64,000 nucleotides of DNA from Euglena gracilis. Taxonomy: Eukaryota > Euglenida > Euglenophyceae > Euglenales. Positions 31,768-41,689 of this stretch are shown in pieces; the first letter of the stretch is position 1; each line of letters begins with the position of its first letter. The notes beneath the pieces were generated by a model. That model saw only the letters and a list, made by a program, of their open reading frames with translations. It ran no database searches and had not been told where the DNA came from. A program made the translations under genes and the position numbers. Location of the stretch: contig CP154954.1 of NCBI GenBank assembly GCA_039621445.1, positions 38,897,816 to 38,961,815 of the forward strand. Reading direction: 5' to 3'.

Positions 31768-32092
31768 GTGGCAGTCTCTGCCCCCCCATTGCCCCGTCAC
31801 ATGTGATTGGGACGTTGCAGATTGTGGGACCGGCTGGGCTGTGGGCTTGCCCGCTTACCCATGGAAGGTGCATATTTCCGAACATTTAAAAAAGACGACT
31901 TTTTGTTGCACTATGGACCTTCCACGTCGTTCTAAAAATGGAATCTGCCTTTTTGAGTTTGAGTTTGTTTCGTCAATTTGTCCTTTTTGCTGCATTTATT
32001 GAGGTCGATGCTGCGTTCACCCTCCCCCTCCCCCCTCTACAGAACATTGGAAACCTCGTGGCGGCCTGGGCATCCGTTCCCCGTGGTTGCAG
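31768..32092. other. VTI1 intron 3
   Basis: A 325-nt intron with no repeat or other feature recognised. It ends CGTGGTTGCAG. Confidence 0.6.
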
Positions 32093-32185
32093 GGAGCGGC
32101 TGCAGGCCAACACGGACCGCTTGTCCAAGCAGAACGAGACACTGAAGAACGCCCGCCGCCTAGTGGCGGAGATGGAGGACCTCGG
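32093..32185 (+). CDS. VTI1: VTI1 exon 4: first half of SNARE motif
   Basis: It encodes ERLQANTDRLSKQNETLKN and ARRLVAEMEDLG. It aligns closely with the plant and yeast motif RL..ST.RL......R..RR...ET..IG. Phase 2 at both ends; the donor is GTGTGT. In the upstream paralogue this same exon is split in two. Confidence 0.93.
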
Positions 32186-32702
32186 GTGTGTGAGTTTGTG
32201 CGCGTGCACACGCATGCATGGGTGCATGGGAGTGGGTGTGGGTGTGGGTGTGGGTGTGGGTGTGGGCGTGGGTGTGGGTGTGGGTGTGGGTGTGGGTGTG
32301 TGTGGATGTGGGTGTGGGTGTGGGTGTGGGTGTGTGGGTGTGGGTGTGGGTGTGTGTCTGTCTGTCTGTTTGTCTGTGTAAGTACGTCGGAGAGCTCAAA
32401 ACCAGCGGCATCCTCCATCCCCATGGCTGATGGGGAATGCCCGAACCCCTATGGGTGGTGAGAGGTGGTCCGCCCCACCTTGCGTGGTGACATGGTGGGT
32501 CGACCCACCCCCTCTGCCTCCTCCCGGGGGAGGAGGCGTCTGACCGGAAAAGCATCGCCAGGCCAAAAGAGGGGATTAACGGCACCAAACAAACAGCCGC
32601 AATGCACACGGGGGGGGGTCTCCCCCAACCAGGCCTTCCCGCCCTGCCGTGCCCGTCCCCGCCGTGGGCGGCCCCTACCTGCCCCCCCCCCCCGGCCGCC
32701 AG
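32186..32702. other. VTI1 intron 4 with (GGGTGT)n
   Basis: A (GGGTGT)n and (CTGT)n tract covers about 32231-32378. The remainder is GC-rich with no exon. Confidence 0.7.
32231..32378. repeat. (GGGTGT)n microsatellite
   Basis: About 23 copies of GGGTGT with minor variants, ending in (CTGT)n. Confidence 0.95.
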
Positions 32703-32784
32703 GGAGGACACGTCCAGCCGCCTGCGGCAGCAGCGGGAGGGGATGGAGCGGACGCTGGGCACCGTGCGGGAGACCAACCAGGAG
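32703..32784 (+). CDS. VTI1: VTI1 exon 5: second half of SNARE motif
   Basis: It encodes EDTSSRLRQQREGMERTLG and TVRETNQE. The Gln in QQRE occupies the zero-layer position (DLRSQRE in yeast Vti1). It enters in phase 2 and leaves in phase 0 at donor GTGTGG. Confidence 0.93.
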
Positions 32785-33815
32785 GTGTGGGGGGGAGGGT
32801 GCTTGCGGGCGGGGTGGGTTGGGTTGGGTTGGGTTTCCCTCGATGAGGTGTTCTGTCTTTTCCAGAATTATCAGTAGCGACCCTGACTGCAATCACAAAC
32901 CACCCACACAAATCACACAGACCCGTGCCCATGAGCTTCCTGGAAATGAAAAGCTGAACAACAACCAAAATTCTATCGAAATCTTCTATCGAAATTCTTC
33001 AACAGAAATGGTAGCACGGTATGTGCCCTGAGTTCAGTTCAATTCGCCCCCTCAAAACCCCCCCTTGCTTGAATGTTTTTGCAATCCCTTCATTGTAAGC
33101 TGGTTGATTCGAAACTCTCCTGGTGGGAGGGGTACGCGCGGAGGAGGGAGGCTGGGCTCAGGGTTTTTTTTTTAGCCTTGGACCCCAGGGGGGTAGGGTG
33201 GGTGGGTCCGGCCGAGCCCCCCACCCCCCCCCCTGGGGGGGTCCCCCCAGAGGGGGGTGGGATATACTTTTTGGCTCCCGAGTGCACCGAAATTTTTTGA
33301 AAAAAGGTGCTATTCTTAGCATTTTTTTGCGATTTTTTTAGCTTTTTCGGGGAAAGGTCCCCCGGGACCCCCCCCCTGCCCCCCCCAGGGGCGGGTGGAT
33401 GGGGGACCCCCCTCTCCCCCCAGTCTTAAAAAACCGCTGGCTGCCCTTGACAGGAATCCTATGGGTGGCGCGCCGACTCCCCCCCCCCCTCCATCTCCTT
33501 GGTGGGACGGGTTCGGGCCCTTTATTCAGGGGCGTCGGTTTTTGAGGCCATGACCTTCCCCGGGTGCTTTTGGAGCCAAAGGACTTTACCTTTGCGACGT
33601 TGCGGTGGGCTTGGAGGGGTCCGACTACCCCCCCCTTCCTCCCGGGTTTGGCTCTCTTCCAGGCGTACCTCAAAGTTTTGGGCTGCAGGATTGCACCGCC
33701 GGTGGATTGGGGCCCCTTTGCCAGGCCTCAGGAACCGGCGTCCCCGGGCAGCCTCGCAGACCCCGTCGTGCGCTGCCCGGCGGCGTATGACTGACCCCCC
33801 CCTGCGCCGCTGCAG
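32785..33815. other. VTI1 intron 5 with CAGGG-type TIR element
   Basis: It contains the element at 33159-33433. The rest is unremarkable, apart from GC-rich sequence before the acceptor CCGCTGCAG. Confidence 0.65.
33159..33433. mobile_element. MITE-like element, CAGGG family, copy 1
   Basis: The left end reads CAGGGTTTTTTTTTTAGCC. The core contains GGGATATACTTTTTGGC and TTTTTTGAAAAAAGGTGCTA. The right end is CAGTCTTAAAAAA. Related copies lie at about 53985-54190 and 59637-59898. Confidence 0.65.
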
Positions 33816-34265
33816 ATGACGCGGACGCGCAAGATCCTGTCCATGATCCAGCGGCGGTCGCTCATGAACAAGCTGATCATCATCGCCGTCATCCTGGTCC
33901 TCACGCTGACCGTCTTCCTCATCGTCTATTTTGGGCGGGCCGGCCCTCAAAACGTTTTGGCTGCAGGTCGAACCTGTGCTCCGGTGGCAATGATATGTTG
34001 GTCGAGCGGTATCCTGTCACCCAACAAGAGAAGTCGGGCTTGCTGGGACGACACTCATCACCACCACTCTTTCCTTCCACATGGGGCACTGGTTTTTTAC
34101 GTCCCCTCGGTGCCTTCTCCGCCGAAGGAAAATTTTTTTGGCTTCCTTTCTCGGGTGGAGGGTTTCAATCAACGCCTCCACCGAATTTTTTCCCATCAAC
34201 ACCTCCTTTCTGTGCAACCCTGTGCATCCTCCGATTTTTCAGTGCAAAACTGCCGCAGTTTTTGA
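33816..34265 (+). CDS. VTI1: VTI1 exon 6: membrane anchor and C-terminal tail
   Basis: After CTGCAG it encodes MTRTRKILSMIQRRSLMNK, the conserved RR..NK juxtamembrane segment, then the hydrophobic anchor LIIIAVILVLTLTVFLIVYF. Family members end within a few residues of the anchor. Here the frame continues about 107 codons to the stop at 34263-34265 through Ser/Pro-rich sequence. Either the tail is real, or an unseen intron removes most of it. The anchor itself is certain. Confidence 0.9.
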   Translation: MTRTRKILSMIQRRSLMNKLIIIAVILVLTLTVFLIVYFGRAGPQNVLAAGRTCAPVAMICWSSGILSPNKRSRACWDDTHHHHSFLPHGALVFYVPSVPSPPKENFFGFLSRVEGFNQRLHRIFSHQHLLSVQPCASSDFSVQNCRSF

Positions 34266-34563
34266 AGAAATTAACTGACCCCCCCCCCACCCAGAGGAGA
34301 CCCAAGGGTAGTGGGTTGGGTCCGAGTCAAGCCCTTGCAAGGCCCATATTTTTTTGATACTTGGAGAGCACTGCCGCCGTGATGGAACCAGCCTTCGCTG
34401 CTCTCCTCTCGCAGCAGTTGCCATCCCATACCCTCCCTAATGGTCTTCACACCCCATTGACCAGTGTTTGGGTTCGGGGCTGCCCATCGGACGAACCTCA
34501 ATTCCCAGCGCTGGGGGCCCTTGCCCGGCGCAGCGGCGGGGGGGGGGGGGGGGCGGGGAGCAG

Positions 34564-34778
34564 CCCCGGCTCTCTCCGTTGCTCCGCCCGTTTGGCCGGC
34601 CCGGGGCCAAGTGGATCGCCCCCCTCTTCAACAACACCGTCACGCCGCCTCCTACCACCCCGCCGACGCCGTCGCCCTCCCCTTCCGTGGCGGACGGTGG
34701 CCAGGCGTCTTCTTGATGCGGAAGACCCCCGGGGGGGCGTCGGGCCTGGACCCCTCAGGGAAGCCCTCCGGTTTCGAG
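34564..34778 (+). CDS. Putative exon of unrecognised gene
   Basis: The segment follows acceptor GGGGAGCAG and ends before a strong donor, GTACGT, entering in phase 1 and leaving in phase 0. One of three open frames has a clearly higher GC3 and reads HAASYHPADAVALPFRGGRW, then GVFLMRKTPGGASGLDPSGK. I recognise no domain. The frame choice rests on codon composition and the donor. Confidence 0.4.
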
Positions 34779-35132
34779 GTACGTGGTGGGGGATGGGTCC
34801 TGACCCCCAAATCAGGCCGTCTGAAAGGCATTTCCCAAAGAATTTTCTGTCGCTTTGAGCCGAAAGTTTCCATGGGTTTCGGCTTTTGCTCGGAAACCCA
34901 GGAAGGAGGGATGTAAGGGAACCCCGGAGGGGGGTGGTGGGCCTGGCCCCCCCCAACACAGAGGGGGGTTCATCCCTCATAAGGCTTAAAACTGAGGGGG
35001 AAAAGCATCTTTTTTGATTTCCCGGTGCGCAGCGGGGGGGGGAATTTTCACTGGTTTTGGAATCTGCCAAGGGGGGACGGGGGGGGGTCCCGACACAGCA
35101 TCCAGGGGCATCTGGGCTTTACCCCCTCGCAG

Positions 35133-35255
35133 GAGGGGGCCTCAAAAGAAGCCTGACGGGGGCATCGTCGCCCCGCCCGCCTCCAGCCCAGAGCCGCTGC
35201 CCACGCGCCGGGCTGCGGTCCTGCAGAGCCTCGGCGCCCGGTTCCGGCTGCGCGG
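35133..35255 (+). CDS. Putative exon of unrecognised gene
   Basis: It lies between acceptor CCCCCTCGCAG and donor GTAAGC, with phase 2 at both ends. It reads GPQKKPDGGIVAPPASSPEP then RRAAVLQSLGARFRLRG, with high GC3. Its phase does not match the end of the 34564-34778 exon, so an intervening exon is missing or one call is off. No known domain. Confidence 0.4.
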
Positions 35256-35821
35256 GTAAGCCAGCGGGCTGGCTTGCCAGGGGCCCGGTTCCGTGTTCAG
35301 TCGCTGTGCCACGGTGGTTTCGGATGCGGGAGCTCTCATTGTCCCAGAAGCTTTCAGCGGCCGGACCTCCTCCATTTGGGGGGTCAGTTGAAATTAAGTG
35401 AAACTCAGCCCAACCAGGTTGGCTGAATTTTTTTGGCCACAAAGTGCACAATGTTTTTGAAAACAGAGGTTGGAAACGATGAAAAAAGGGTGCAAGCGGT
35501 TTGGAGGCTTTTCCATCAGAAAACCCATTTTGCCACAGAGTCATTAAAGACTTGCAGCTTGGAAAACGCGTTGGCTGGGAAGAAGGTTCTGGCAAGCCCA
35601 TAGAGACTGGCCGGCCGGCTGCTCAGACCTCCAAAGTGACTCCAAAACCATAGAACACACTCAAAATTAGTTTCAGTCTCTCTCTTTTCCCATTTGCTTC
35701 CAGAATGGTTCTGTATTTGACTTGTTTTTTTCCTGGGGGGGTTGGCTTTTATTGGAGGCAGAAGTTTTCCTTGGTGTGCCCACCCATTCAGACGCCAGCA
35801 AATGCACAGACACGCGCGACA

Positions 35822-35847
35822 AACACACACACACACACACACACACA

Positions 35848-35879
<32 letters not shown>

Positions 35880-35992
35880 CAGCACAGCACATACACAGCA
35901 CACACACTCACACGCTCGCGCGCGCACACATGCATACACATGCGCACACGGACTCATGCCCACACAACACTCGCAGGCACACCCACTTGCAC
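35822..35992. repeat. (CA)n/(CGCA)n microsatellite
   Basis: CACACA and GCACGCAC tracts with interruptions. Confidence 0.95.
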
Positions 35993-36484
35993 CCCCCCCC
36001 CCCACACACGCAGAGCCGTCCTGGCCTTGCCACTCAGGTGCTCCTGCTTTTTGCCCACTTCTCTGTTTTTGTGTCCCTTCGAACCCCTCCCCCCTGACCC
36101 ATTGCTCCGCTTCCCTGACAATGTCGGTGCGGCGGGTGCTTATTTTCCAAGGTCCTCTTGCACAAAGCCCATGGCATGCCGATGCCAAAGGGGAGTCTTT
36201 GGAGGGATGGGATGGTGGCAGCGCTTCCCAGCCCCGTTCCTCCACCCCAGCAATTCCTTTCCAGTTTCATAAAAGGGGGAATGGGTAGTGCCAACACATG
36301 GACAGGCAACGCACTTTGGGTAAAACACCCTGTGATTTATATGGCAGTAGTCAACATTTGAGCCGTCACTAAGGAACAACCTCCGCCGTCCGGCATAGTT
36401 CACAAGCAATCGTACTACGAAAAAAATTGCAAACAATCGCATTTTCTGCATTATTTTGCATATTCATATTTTGCTTTTCCGTCT

Positions 36485-36605
36485 TCTGGGGGGACACTTG
36501 CACAGGCAAACTGCTCTTCAACCAGACAACTGGAGGTTGCATATTTCACATTTTTGGACCAATTTCACATTAACAACAGTTACAAAATGAAATATACCTT
36601 CTCCT
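36485..36605. repeat. Dispersed repeat shared with 6455-6575
   Basis: Shared words include CTTGCACAGGCAAA, CAACTGGAGGTTGCA and TACAAAATGAAATATA in the same order and orientation. Confidence 0.55.
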
Positions 36606-36649
36606 TCCCATGTCTCAGCACCGGAAAGGATGGGTGAGGACCAGGGGGG

Positions 36650-37140
36650 TGAGGGTGCAGGGGGGGGGGGAAATGCGTTTCGCATTTTTTCGCATTTTTG
36701 CACATTTTTTGCGCATTTTTTCAATTTTTCCAAAAGTGCGCATTTTTTGCGCATTTTTTTCGCATTTTTTGCGCATTTTTTTCGTTTTTTTTTCAGCACA
36801 TTTTTTTTTGTTTTTTGGCACATTTTTTCGTGATTTTCAAAATTTTCGCATTTTTTTTGACCATTTTTGCAATTTTTTGCAAAAATTTGAAATTTTTGAC
36901 TTTTTTGAAACGTACATTTTCCTCATTATTCTACATAATTTCTTCAATTTTGGTGCTATTTTTGCATGTTTTTGGGTAATTTTTGCATTTTCGTGATTTT
37001 TGCGCATTTTTTCTCGGATTTTGCACATTTTTGCGCATTTTTTCCAAAAATGCGCATTTTTTGCGCTTTTTTTTTGCGCATTTTTGCGCATTTTTGCGCA
37101 TTTTTTCCGAGGCCGGGCGAGCGCATTCCCCCCCCCCTGG
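36650..37140. repeat. GCGCATTTTTT array with inverted ends
   Basis: About 450 bp of TTTTTTGCGCATTTTTT-like words. The left end is GGGTGCAGGGGGG plus AATGCG. The right end is CGAGCGCATTCCCCCCCCC, its inverse. Related arrays lie at 46680-46880 and 48676-48740, each bordered by the same G- or C-run ends. Confidence 0.7.
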
Positions 37141-37374
37141 AGGGTGTTTTGACAACTGGGGAAAAACTGAATGTTAAAAAAAATCCAGTCCTTCGTGCCG
37201 AAAAGGGGTCCACTGTTGAAATTACAGGAATTTGTATGAAAAAGATCGCCGATATCTTCGGAAGTTGCGGAACTGTCGAATTTTTATGTCTCTTAAAAAC
37301 TCTTTTAAAAACACATGCAAAATGAGGCACCCCAGAGGATGACCTTCTAAAAACATGGGCAAGGACCGGGGGGA

Positions 37375-37775
37375 GTGCTCAAGGGTGGTAGAGCCCCCTG
37401 ATAAGTGCGCAGTGCCCTAAAGATGCGTGCCCTGATCAGTACGCACCCCCGAAGGGTGCGAAACTGCCTCCCTAAAAAGTGCCCCCAAAACCCCCCAAAA
37501 GTGCTCCCCCTCAAAAAAGAGAAACCGCCATCATATCCCGGTCGGAAAACACACACAATTATGCTGAAGGCCCACTAACTGTCCTCCCCAGACCAAATGC
37601 TTCCATCGTCCGAGCCCAAATTTGACACATAATCACTTTTTTTTTGGCTCATTGCTTAACATCACAAGAAGGGGGAAAAGCCTGAAAAAGAGCTGGGAAA
37701 ATTATATATTTTGTGCTTTACCCTAACAATTGCGCAGTGCCCTCATAAGTGCGCACCCCTTCGGGATCGGGAAAT
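37375..37775. repeat. Dispersed repeat, copy 1 (AAGTGCGCAGTGCCCT family)
   Basis: It is bordered by TGATAAGTGCGCAGTGCCCT on the left and TTGCGCAGTGCCCTCATAAG on the right. It shares CACATAATCACTT and CTCCCTAAAAAGT with 42240-42525. Confidence 0.65.
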
Positions 37776-38214
37776 TGTACAGCCCCCGAGAGCTCCTGAA
37801 AGGAAATCAATTCAATTTACATTTTTCGTTTTTTTTTGCTTTTTTGTTGGCATTTTTTGCATTTTATTTCAAAAAATTTTGCTTTGAATGTTTGAGGGGA
37901 ATATTTCCCTCAGTGGAAAATCTTCCCTGAAGGAGGTGAGCTGGGAGCTCCTGAAGGATTTCATGTGTGCAACTTTTTTTGAGTTGTTTTTGCATTTATT
38001 GGTGTTTTTTGCGGCACGTTTTTCGAGCATCCCCTGATGGGAACAAGACAATCAACAGAGTAAGCTTGGTTTGTTTATGGCCCTCTTGAGCGATGTGTGG
38101 GGTGGGAGAGCATACCCACCTCCTCTGCGCGCCTGCATTGTTGCTGTGGAGTGGGCTGCATGCTTGCCAGCCTCTGCCCAGCCCCCGGGACCAAGCACCT
38201 GTGACACTGAATGG

Positions 38215-38445
38215 GTGTGGAACTTGACCGGGCGCAACTGCGCGTGATTGTGTGTGACTGTGTGTGATCGGACGTGACTGCACGCGATTGTGTGTGACTG
38301 CACGTGACCAGCGTGACTGCAAGTGATTGTGTGTGAATGCATGTGACCAGACGTGACTGCGCGTGATTGTGTGTCACTGCATGTGACCGGACGTGACTGC
38401 GCGTGATTGTGTGTGACTGCATGTGACCGGACGTGGTTGGGTCTG
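38215..38445. repeat. Tandem repeat of GTGACTGCGCGTGATTGTGT units
   Basis: Units of about 22 and 44 bp built from CGTGACTGC, GTGATTGTGTGTGACTGC and CATGTGACC repeat about five times. Similar words occur at 14225-14260 and 15040-15085. Confidence 0.8.
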
Positions 38446-38640
38446 GGCTCCTGGAGGCCACCGGTGTTTGCCCAGGACTGGCCCTCCCGCAGCCGGGGGA
38501 CACCCCGCCGGGGTCAGGAAGCCCTTGGCGCCCTGTGGGACCCCCTGGCTAGGCCGATGGCCTCCTTGCCCAACTGAGCGAGCCGTGTGGGTTCTCTGAG
38601 GAGTGGCGTCGTGGGGGGCAATGTTCTTGTTTACAAGTAC

Positions 38641-39165
38641 ATTATACGACCGCCGGTCAGATAGTTGGGAGCGGGGGGGGGGTCGTATGGTGGGACCCAG
38701 GTCCGACCTTTCGGAAGAAGTCGGGGTTTTGATTGGAGTAGGGTCAGGGATCCGGCCGGCGGGCCGTAGGGCACCCATTTTTGGGAAGTTAGGGAGAAGT
38801 TAGGCCGCATTCTGGACGAATTTGGGCCGAATTTAGGCCAAATTCAGGCAAATTTTCGGCGAAATTTTGGACGAAAATGCGTTTTCAAAAATCTTCCGAA
38901 ATGAGGACCTAACCTCTGGCCTAACTTACTCCCTAAATTTGGCTGATTCTTGGCACGCCAATCCTAACCCTAACCCTATTCCTAAAATTCAGCAGGAACC
39001 CTCCCTGAATCCGCCACCGGTTGCCGGGAAACCGCGCGTTTTCCCGGCGTCGTGGGACCGAAAAAAAAAAGTCAAAAAGTGGGATTTGGGTCCCATTATG
39101 CCCCCCCCCCCCCCGCTCCCAACTATCCGACCCGCGGGTCGTACAGTTGGGAGCTGCCATTTGGA
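38641..39165. mobile_element. Inverted-repeat element, GGGTCGTATGGTGGGACC family, copy 1
   Basis: The left end has ATAGTTGGGAGCGGGGGG and GGGTCGTATGGTGGGACCCA. The right end has the inverse (TGGGTCCCATTATGCCCCCC, CCGCTCCCAACTATCCG). The core contains GAGAAGTTAGGCCGCATT, TTCAAAAATCTTCCG and CCTAACCCTAACCC. No coding potential is seen. A partial copy in opposite orientation lies at 40086-40345 and a third copy at 55163-55725. Confidence 0.75.
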
Positions 39166-39360
39166 GCTGGTGGAAGAACCGGAAGAATGACGTTTTTTGT
39201 GCCGCCACTGCGTACTTTTTTTTTGCTACTGACTGGTGATGTTTATTGCAAGTGCCACAAGTACTGCGGCACCAAAGAGAAAACCTGTTGTTTTTTCCAC
39301 ACTGCAGTGTGGCCACAAACTTTTTTGTGTCACCTCCACGATGGCAAAAATAAGTAAAAA

Positions 39361-39645
39361 TGGCAGCCCGAAACTACTGCCCCCCCCGGGGGCCAGTAGT
39401 TAATCCGGGGGGGGTCAAAATAGTTTTTTTGCGTTAATGATGGAATAGGGTTAGGTGCGCGACTTAGGGTTAGGGTTAGGCCTAACTTATAGACGGGTGT
39501 TCGGTGTACCAGTTAGGCCTAACCCTAACCCTAAATCGCGCACATAACCCCATTCCATCATTAACGCAAAAAAACTATTTGACCCCCGGATTAACTACTG
39601 GGCCCCCCGGGAGGGGCCAGTAGTTTCGGGCTGCCGTAAAAATTT
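39361..39645. repeat. 285-bp palindrome with TTAGGG-like centre
   Basis: GGCAGCCCGAAACTACTG at the left is mirrored by CAGTAGTTTCGGGCTGCC at the right. Inside, TTTTTTTGCGTTAATGATGG and TTAGGGTTAGGGTTAGGCCT are mirrored by their complements around TTATAGACGGGTGTTCGG. Confidence 0.85.
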
Positions 39646-39827
39646 ACACATACCTTCCCACCCCCTTTGTCCCCGACACGGCTGGTCTATGACACACCGC
39701 CCAGATCAACCGCATTTTTCCCGCACCCAAAATGCCGTTTTCTTTGCACATGACATGGCGGTTTCCCGGCAACCGGTGGCAGATTCGGGGAGGGTTCCTG
39801 CTGAATTTTAGGAATAGGGTTAGGGTT

Positions 39828-40088
39828 AGGAGGCAGCTCCCAACTCTATGCCCCCCCAGGGGGGGCCATATAGTTGGGAGGATGGAGTAGGGTTAGGTGC
39901 GCGACTTAGGCTTAGGGTTAGGCCTAACTGGTACACCGAACACCCGTCTATAAGTTAGGTCTAACCCTAACCCTAAGTCGCGCACCTAACCCTACTCCAT
40001 CATTAACGCAAAAAAAGCTATTCTGACCCCCCCTCCCCATTATATGCCCCCCCCTGGGGGGGGGGCCCTATAGTGGGGAGCTGCCGGT
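39828..40088. repeat. Second copy of the palindromic core
   Basis: GGCAGCTCCCAACTCTATGC on the left is mirrored by CTATAGTGGGGAGCTGCC on the right. The centre (GATGGAGTAGGGTTAGGTGC... inverse) matches the core of 39361-39645, but the outer arms differ. Confidence 0.8.
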
Positions 40089-40345
40089 TAGGATTGGCGT
40101 GCCAAGAATCAGCCAAATTTAGGGAGTAAGTTAGGCCAGAGGTTAGGTCTCTATTTCGGAAGATTTTTGAAAACACATTTCGCCCGAAATTTGCCTGAAT
40201 TTGGCCTAAATTCGGCCCAAATTCGTCCAGAATGCGACCTAACTTCTCTCCGACCTTGTACCTTCCCCTCCCCTCCGGAAACCCTAAAAATGGTATCCCC
40301 TGCGGCGGTCCCTGGGTCCACCATACGCCCCCCCCCATCCCCCAA
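40086..40345. mobile_element. Partial inverted copy of the 38.6 kb element
   Basis: Its reverse complement aligns with 38677-38970: GAATCAGCCAAATTTAGGGA, GGCCTAAATTCGGCCCAAAT and GTCCACCATACGCCCC are the inverse of the copy-1 words. Together with copy 1 it forms the arms of a 1.7 kb inverted structure. Confidence 0.75.
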
Positions 40346-40429
40346 TCAAAACCCGGACCCTGGGTATAGTGCCCCAATACGCCGCGACGCACCGCGCCCC
40401 GTGGCACCACCAAATGACCTTGCCGCCCG

Positions 40430-41200
40430 TGCCGGGTATTGCGTTTTCCTGCGGAACGTTAGGGTGTCTGTTGCAGCGGCCTCCCTCGCCGCTGGGCAGC
40501 CTCGGTGCATCGACCCCCGCGCCCCTTGGCTGGCTGCTGGCCCTGCTGCCTCTGCAGGCCTTGTCTGCTCTGGCTCTTTGCACCCGGGTTTGGCCATCCC
40601 AGCGGCACCGACCGTGTTCTGCGGCTGGGCGGCGTGGGAGGTTTCGATTTGTTTGGCCATGCCCGCCCTGCAGGGGAGGACAAGACAACGTGACTTTGTG
40701 CATGGGCCAAAGACGACGTGACAGATCACCCGCGTGACTTCTGGTTCTTATGTTGGCGCCGAGCCACCCGCCACTCCCTTTGCCACGGGCACAAACGAAG
40801 GAACCGGGTCCTTGCCCCACGTTCGGGTCTGACAAGTGGCCTCATGGGGAATGGGAATTGCGGATTTGCCCGCCCGTGCCGGATGAGGGTGGTTGGTTTC
40901 ACAAGCACCGCAGGCGACCTTCCGTGGTGGGGATTTGCGTGGCCAGCCCGTGCGGGAAGACAGCAACGTGATGTGTCTGTTGTGCATTCTGAGCCAATGT
41001 GACAACAGATTCCTTTTCCCCGGTCTGGTTGTCTGACTGCCCACCAGGTCGGCCGCCTGTACACTCTCTCCTCCCTTGCCACGTGGCACAAACGAAGTCG
41101 GAATGCCAGTCTCGTGGTTCGCCCTTCACCACGCCCAACATGTGCCTGTGTCTGACCCTTTCACCGCCCAGCAGTGGAATCATTACCCGCATTTCGTCTT
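40430..41200. repeat. Imperfect tandem of TTCGTTTGTGCC...GTGGCA units
   Basis: On the minus strand, units starting CTTCGTTTGTGCC(A)CGTGGCA and containing CACGTTG and GGCCA(A)ACAAATC recur at roughly 280-bp spacing. A hydrophobic frame here (GWLLALLPLQALSALALC) has no splice support and is not called. Confidence 0.4.
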
Positions 41201-41689
41201 AGTATGTGGCCGTTTCGTGGTGGTTGGTCGCTGCCCAAATGTCTGCGCTTTACCCTCCCCATGGGCACCGCAGTGCATCGATGTTGGGGGTCTACAAGAA
41301 GGGTTGGCATGTCATTGGAGAGACAGCACCCACCACCGCATGCCATATGGCTTGGAACAACTTCCAACTCAGATTTCTGTGGATCGTGGTGTAGATTTCC
41401 TTGCTGCCCCCCCCCCCCCCCCGCGCAACAAGATGGTGTGAAATGGCCCAACGACATCAAAGCAGACACCAGGGGCAGGGAGATATTCCGGTCTAAACCG
41501 GAATTACCGGAATAAAAGTGCCAGCCAACGGCTTGAAAATTCTGCAACACTCCCTTGGGAAAATCCTGAAATTGCCTGGAAGCTGTCATTGCTTTTGTAC
41601 ATTTCGCCCCACTCACCTATCCTTTGGAAGATCTTGACTTCTTCATTGGTGGTCCACGGTCCACCCTCTTCATCCAATCCATCTGACAT

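Larger units (their letters stand above)
28153..34265 (+). other. VTI1: Gene span: VTI1, Qb-SNARE, intact copy
   Basis: Six exons join without frame conflict to give a VTI1-family v-SNARE. The order is a three-helix Habc N-terminal domain (exons 1-2), a linker (exon 3), a Qb SNARE motif (exons 4-5) and a C-terminal membrane anchor (exon 6). VTI1 proteins form four-helix trans-SNARE bundles with syntaxin-type partners in Golgi, endosome and vacuole fusion. The part through the anchor is about 215 residues, the normal family size. The open frame then continues about 107 codons past the anchor, which is unusual and may be trimmed by an unseen splice. A tandem truncated paralogue lies just upstream. 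Confidence 0.92.

Noticed and set aside
29660-31806. Proline-rich open frames of 577 and 653 codons, and glycine-rich frames on the other strand
   Set aside because: They are translations of CCCCACA arrays inside a VTI1 intron, with no splice or start-site support.
38940-40010. A chromosome end, suggested by CCCTAA/TTAGGG words
   Set aside because: Only a few units, arranged symmetrically in palindromes and flanked by genes on both sides.
40369-40737. Hydrophobic frame GWLLALLPLQALSALALC as a membrane-protein exon
   Set aside because: It lies in imperfect tandem repeat sequence, lacks splice sites and has a comparable open frame on the other strand.
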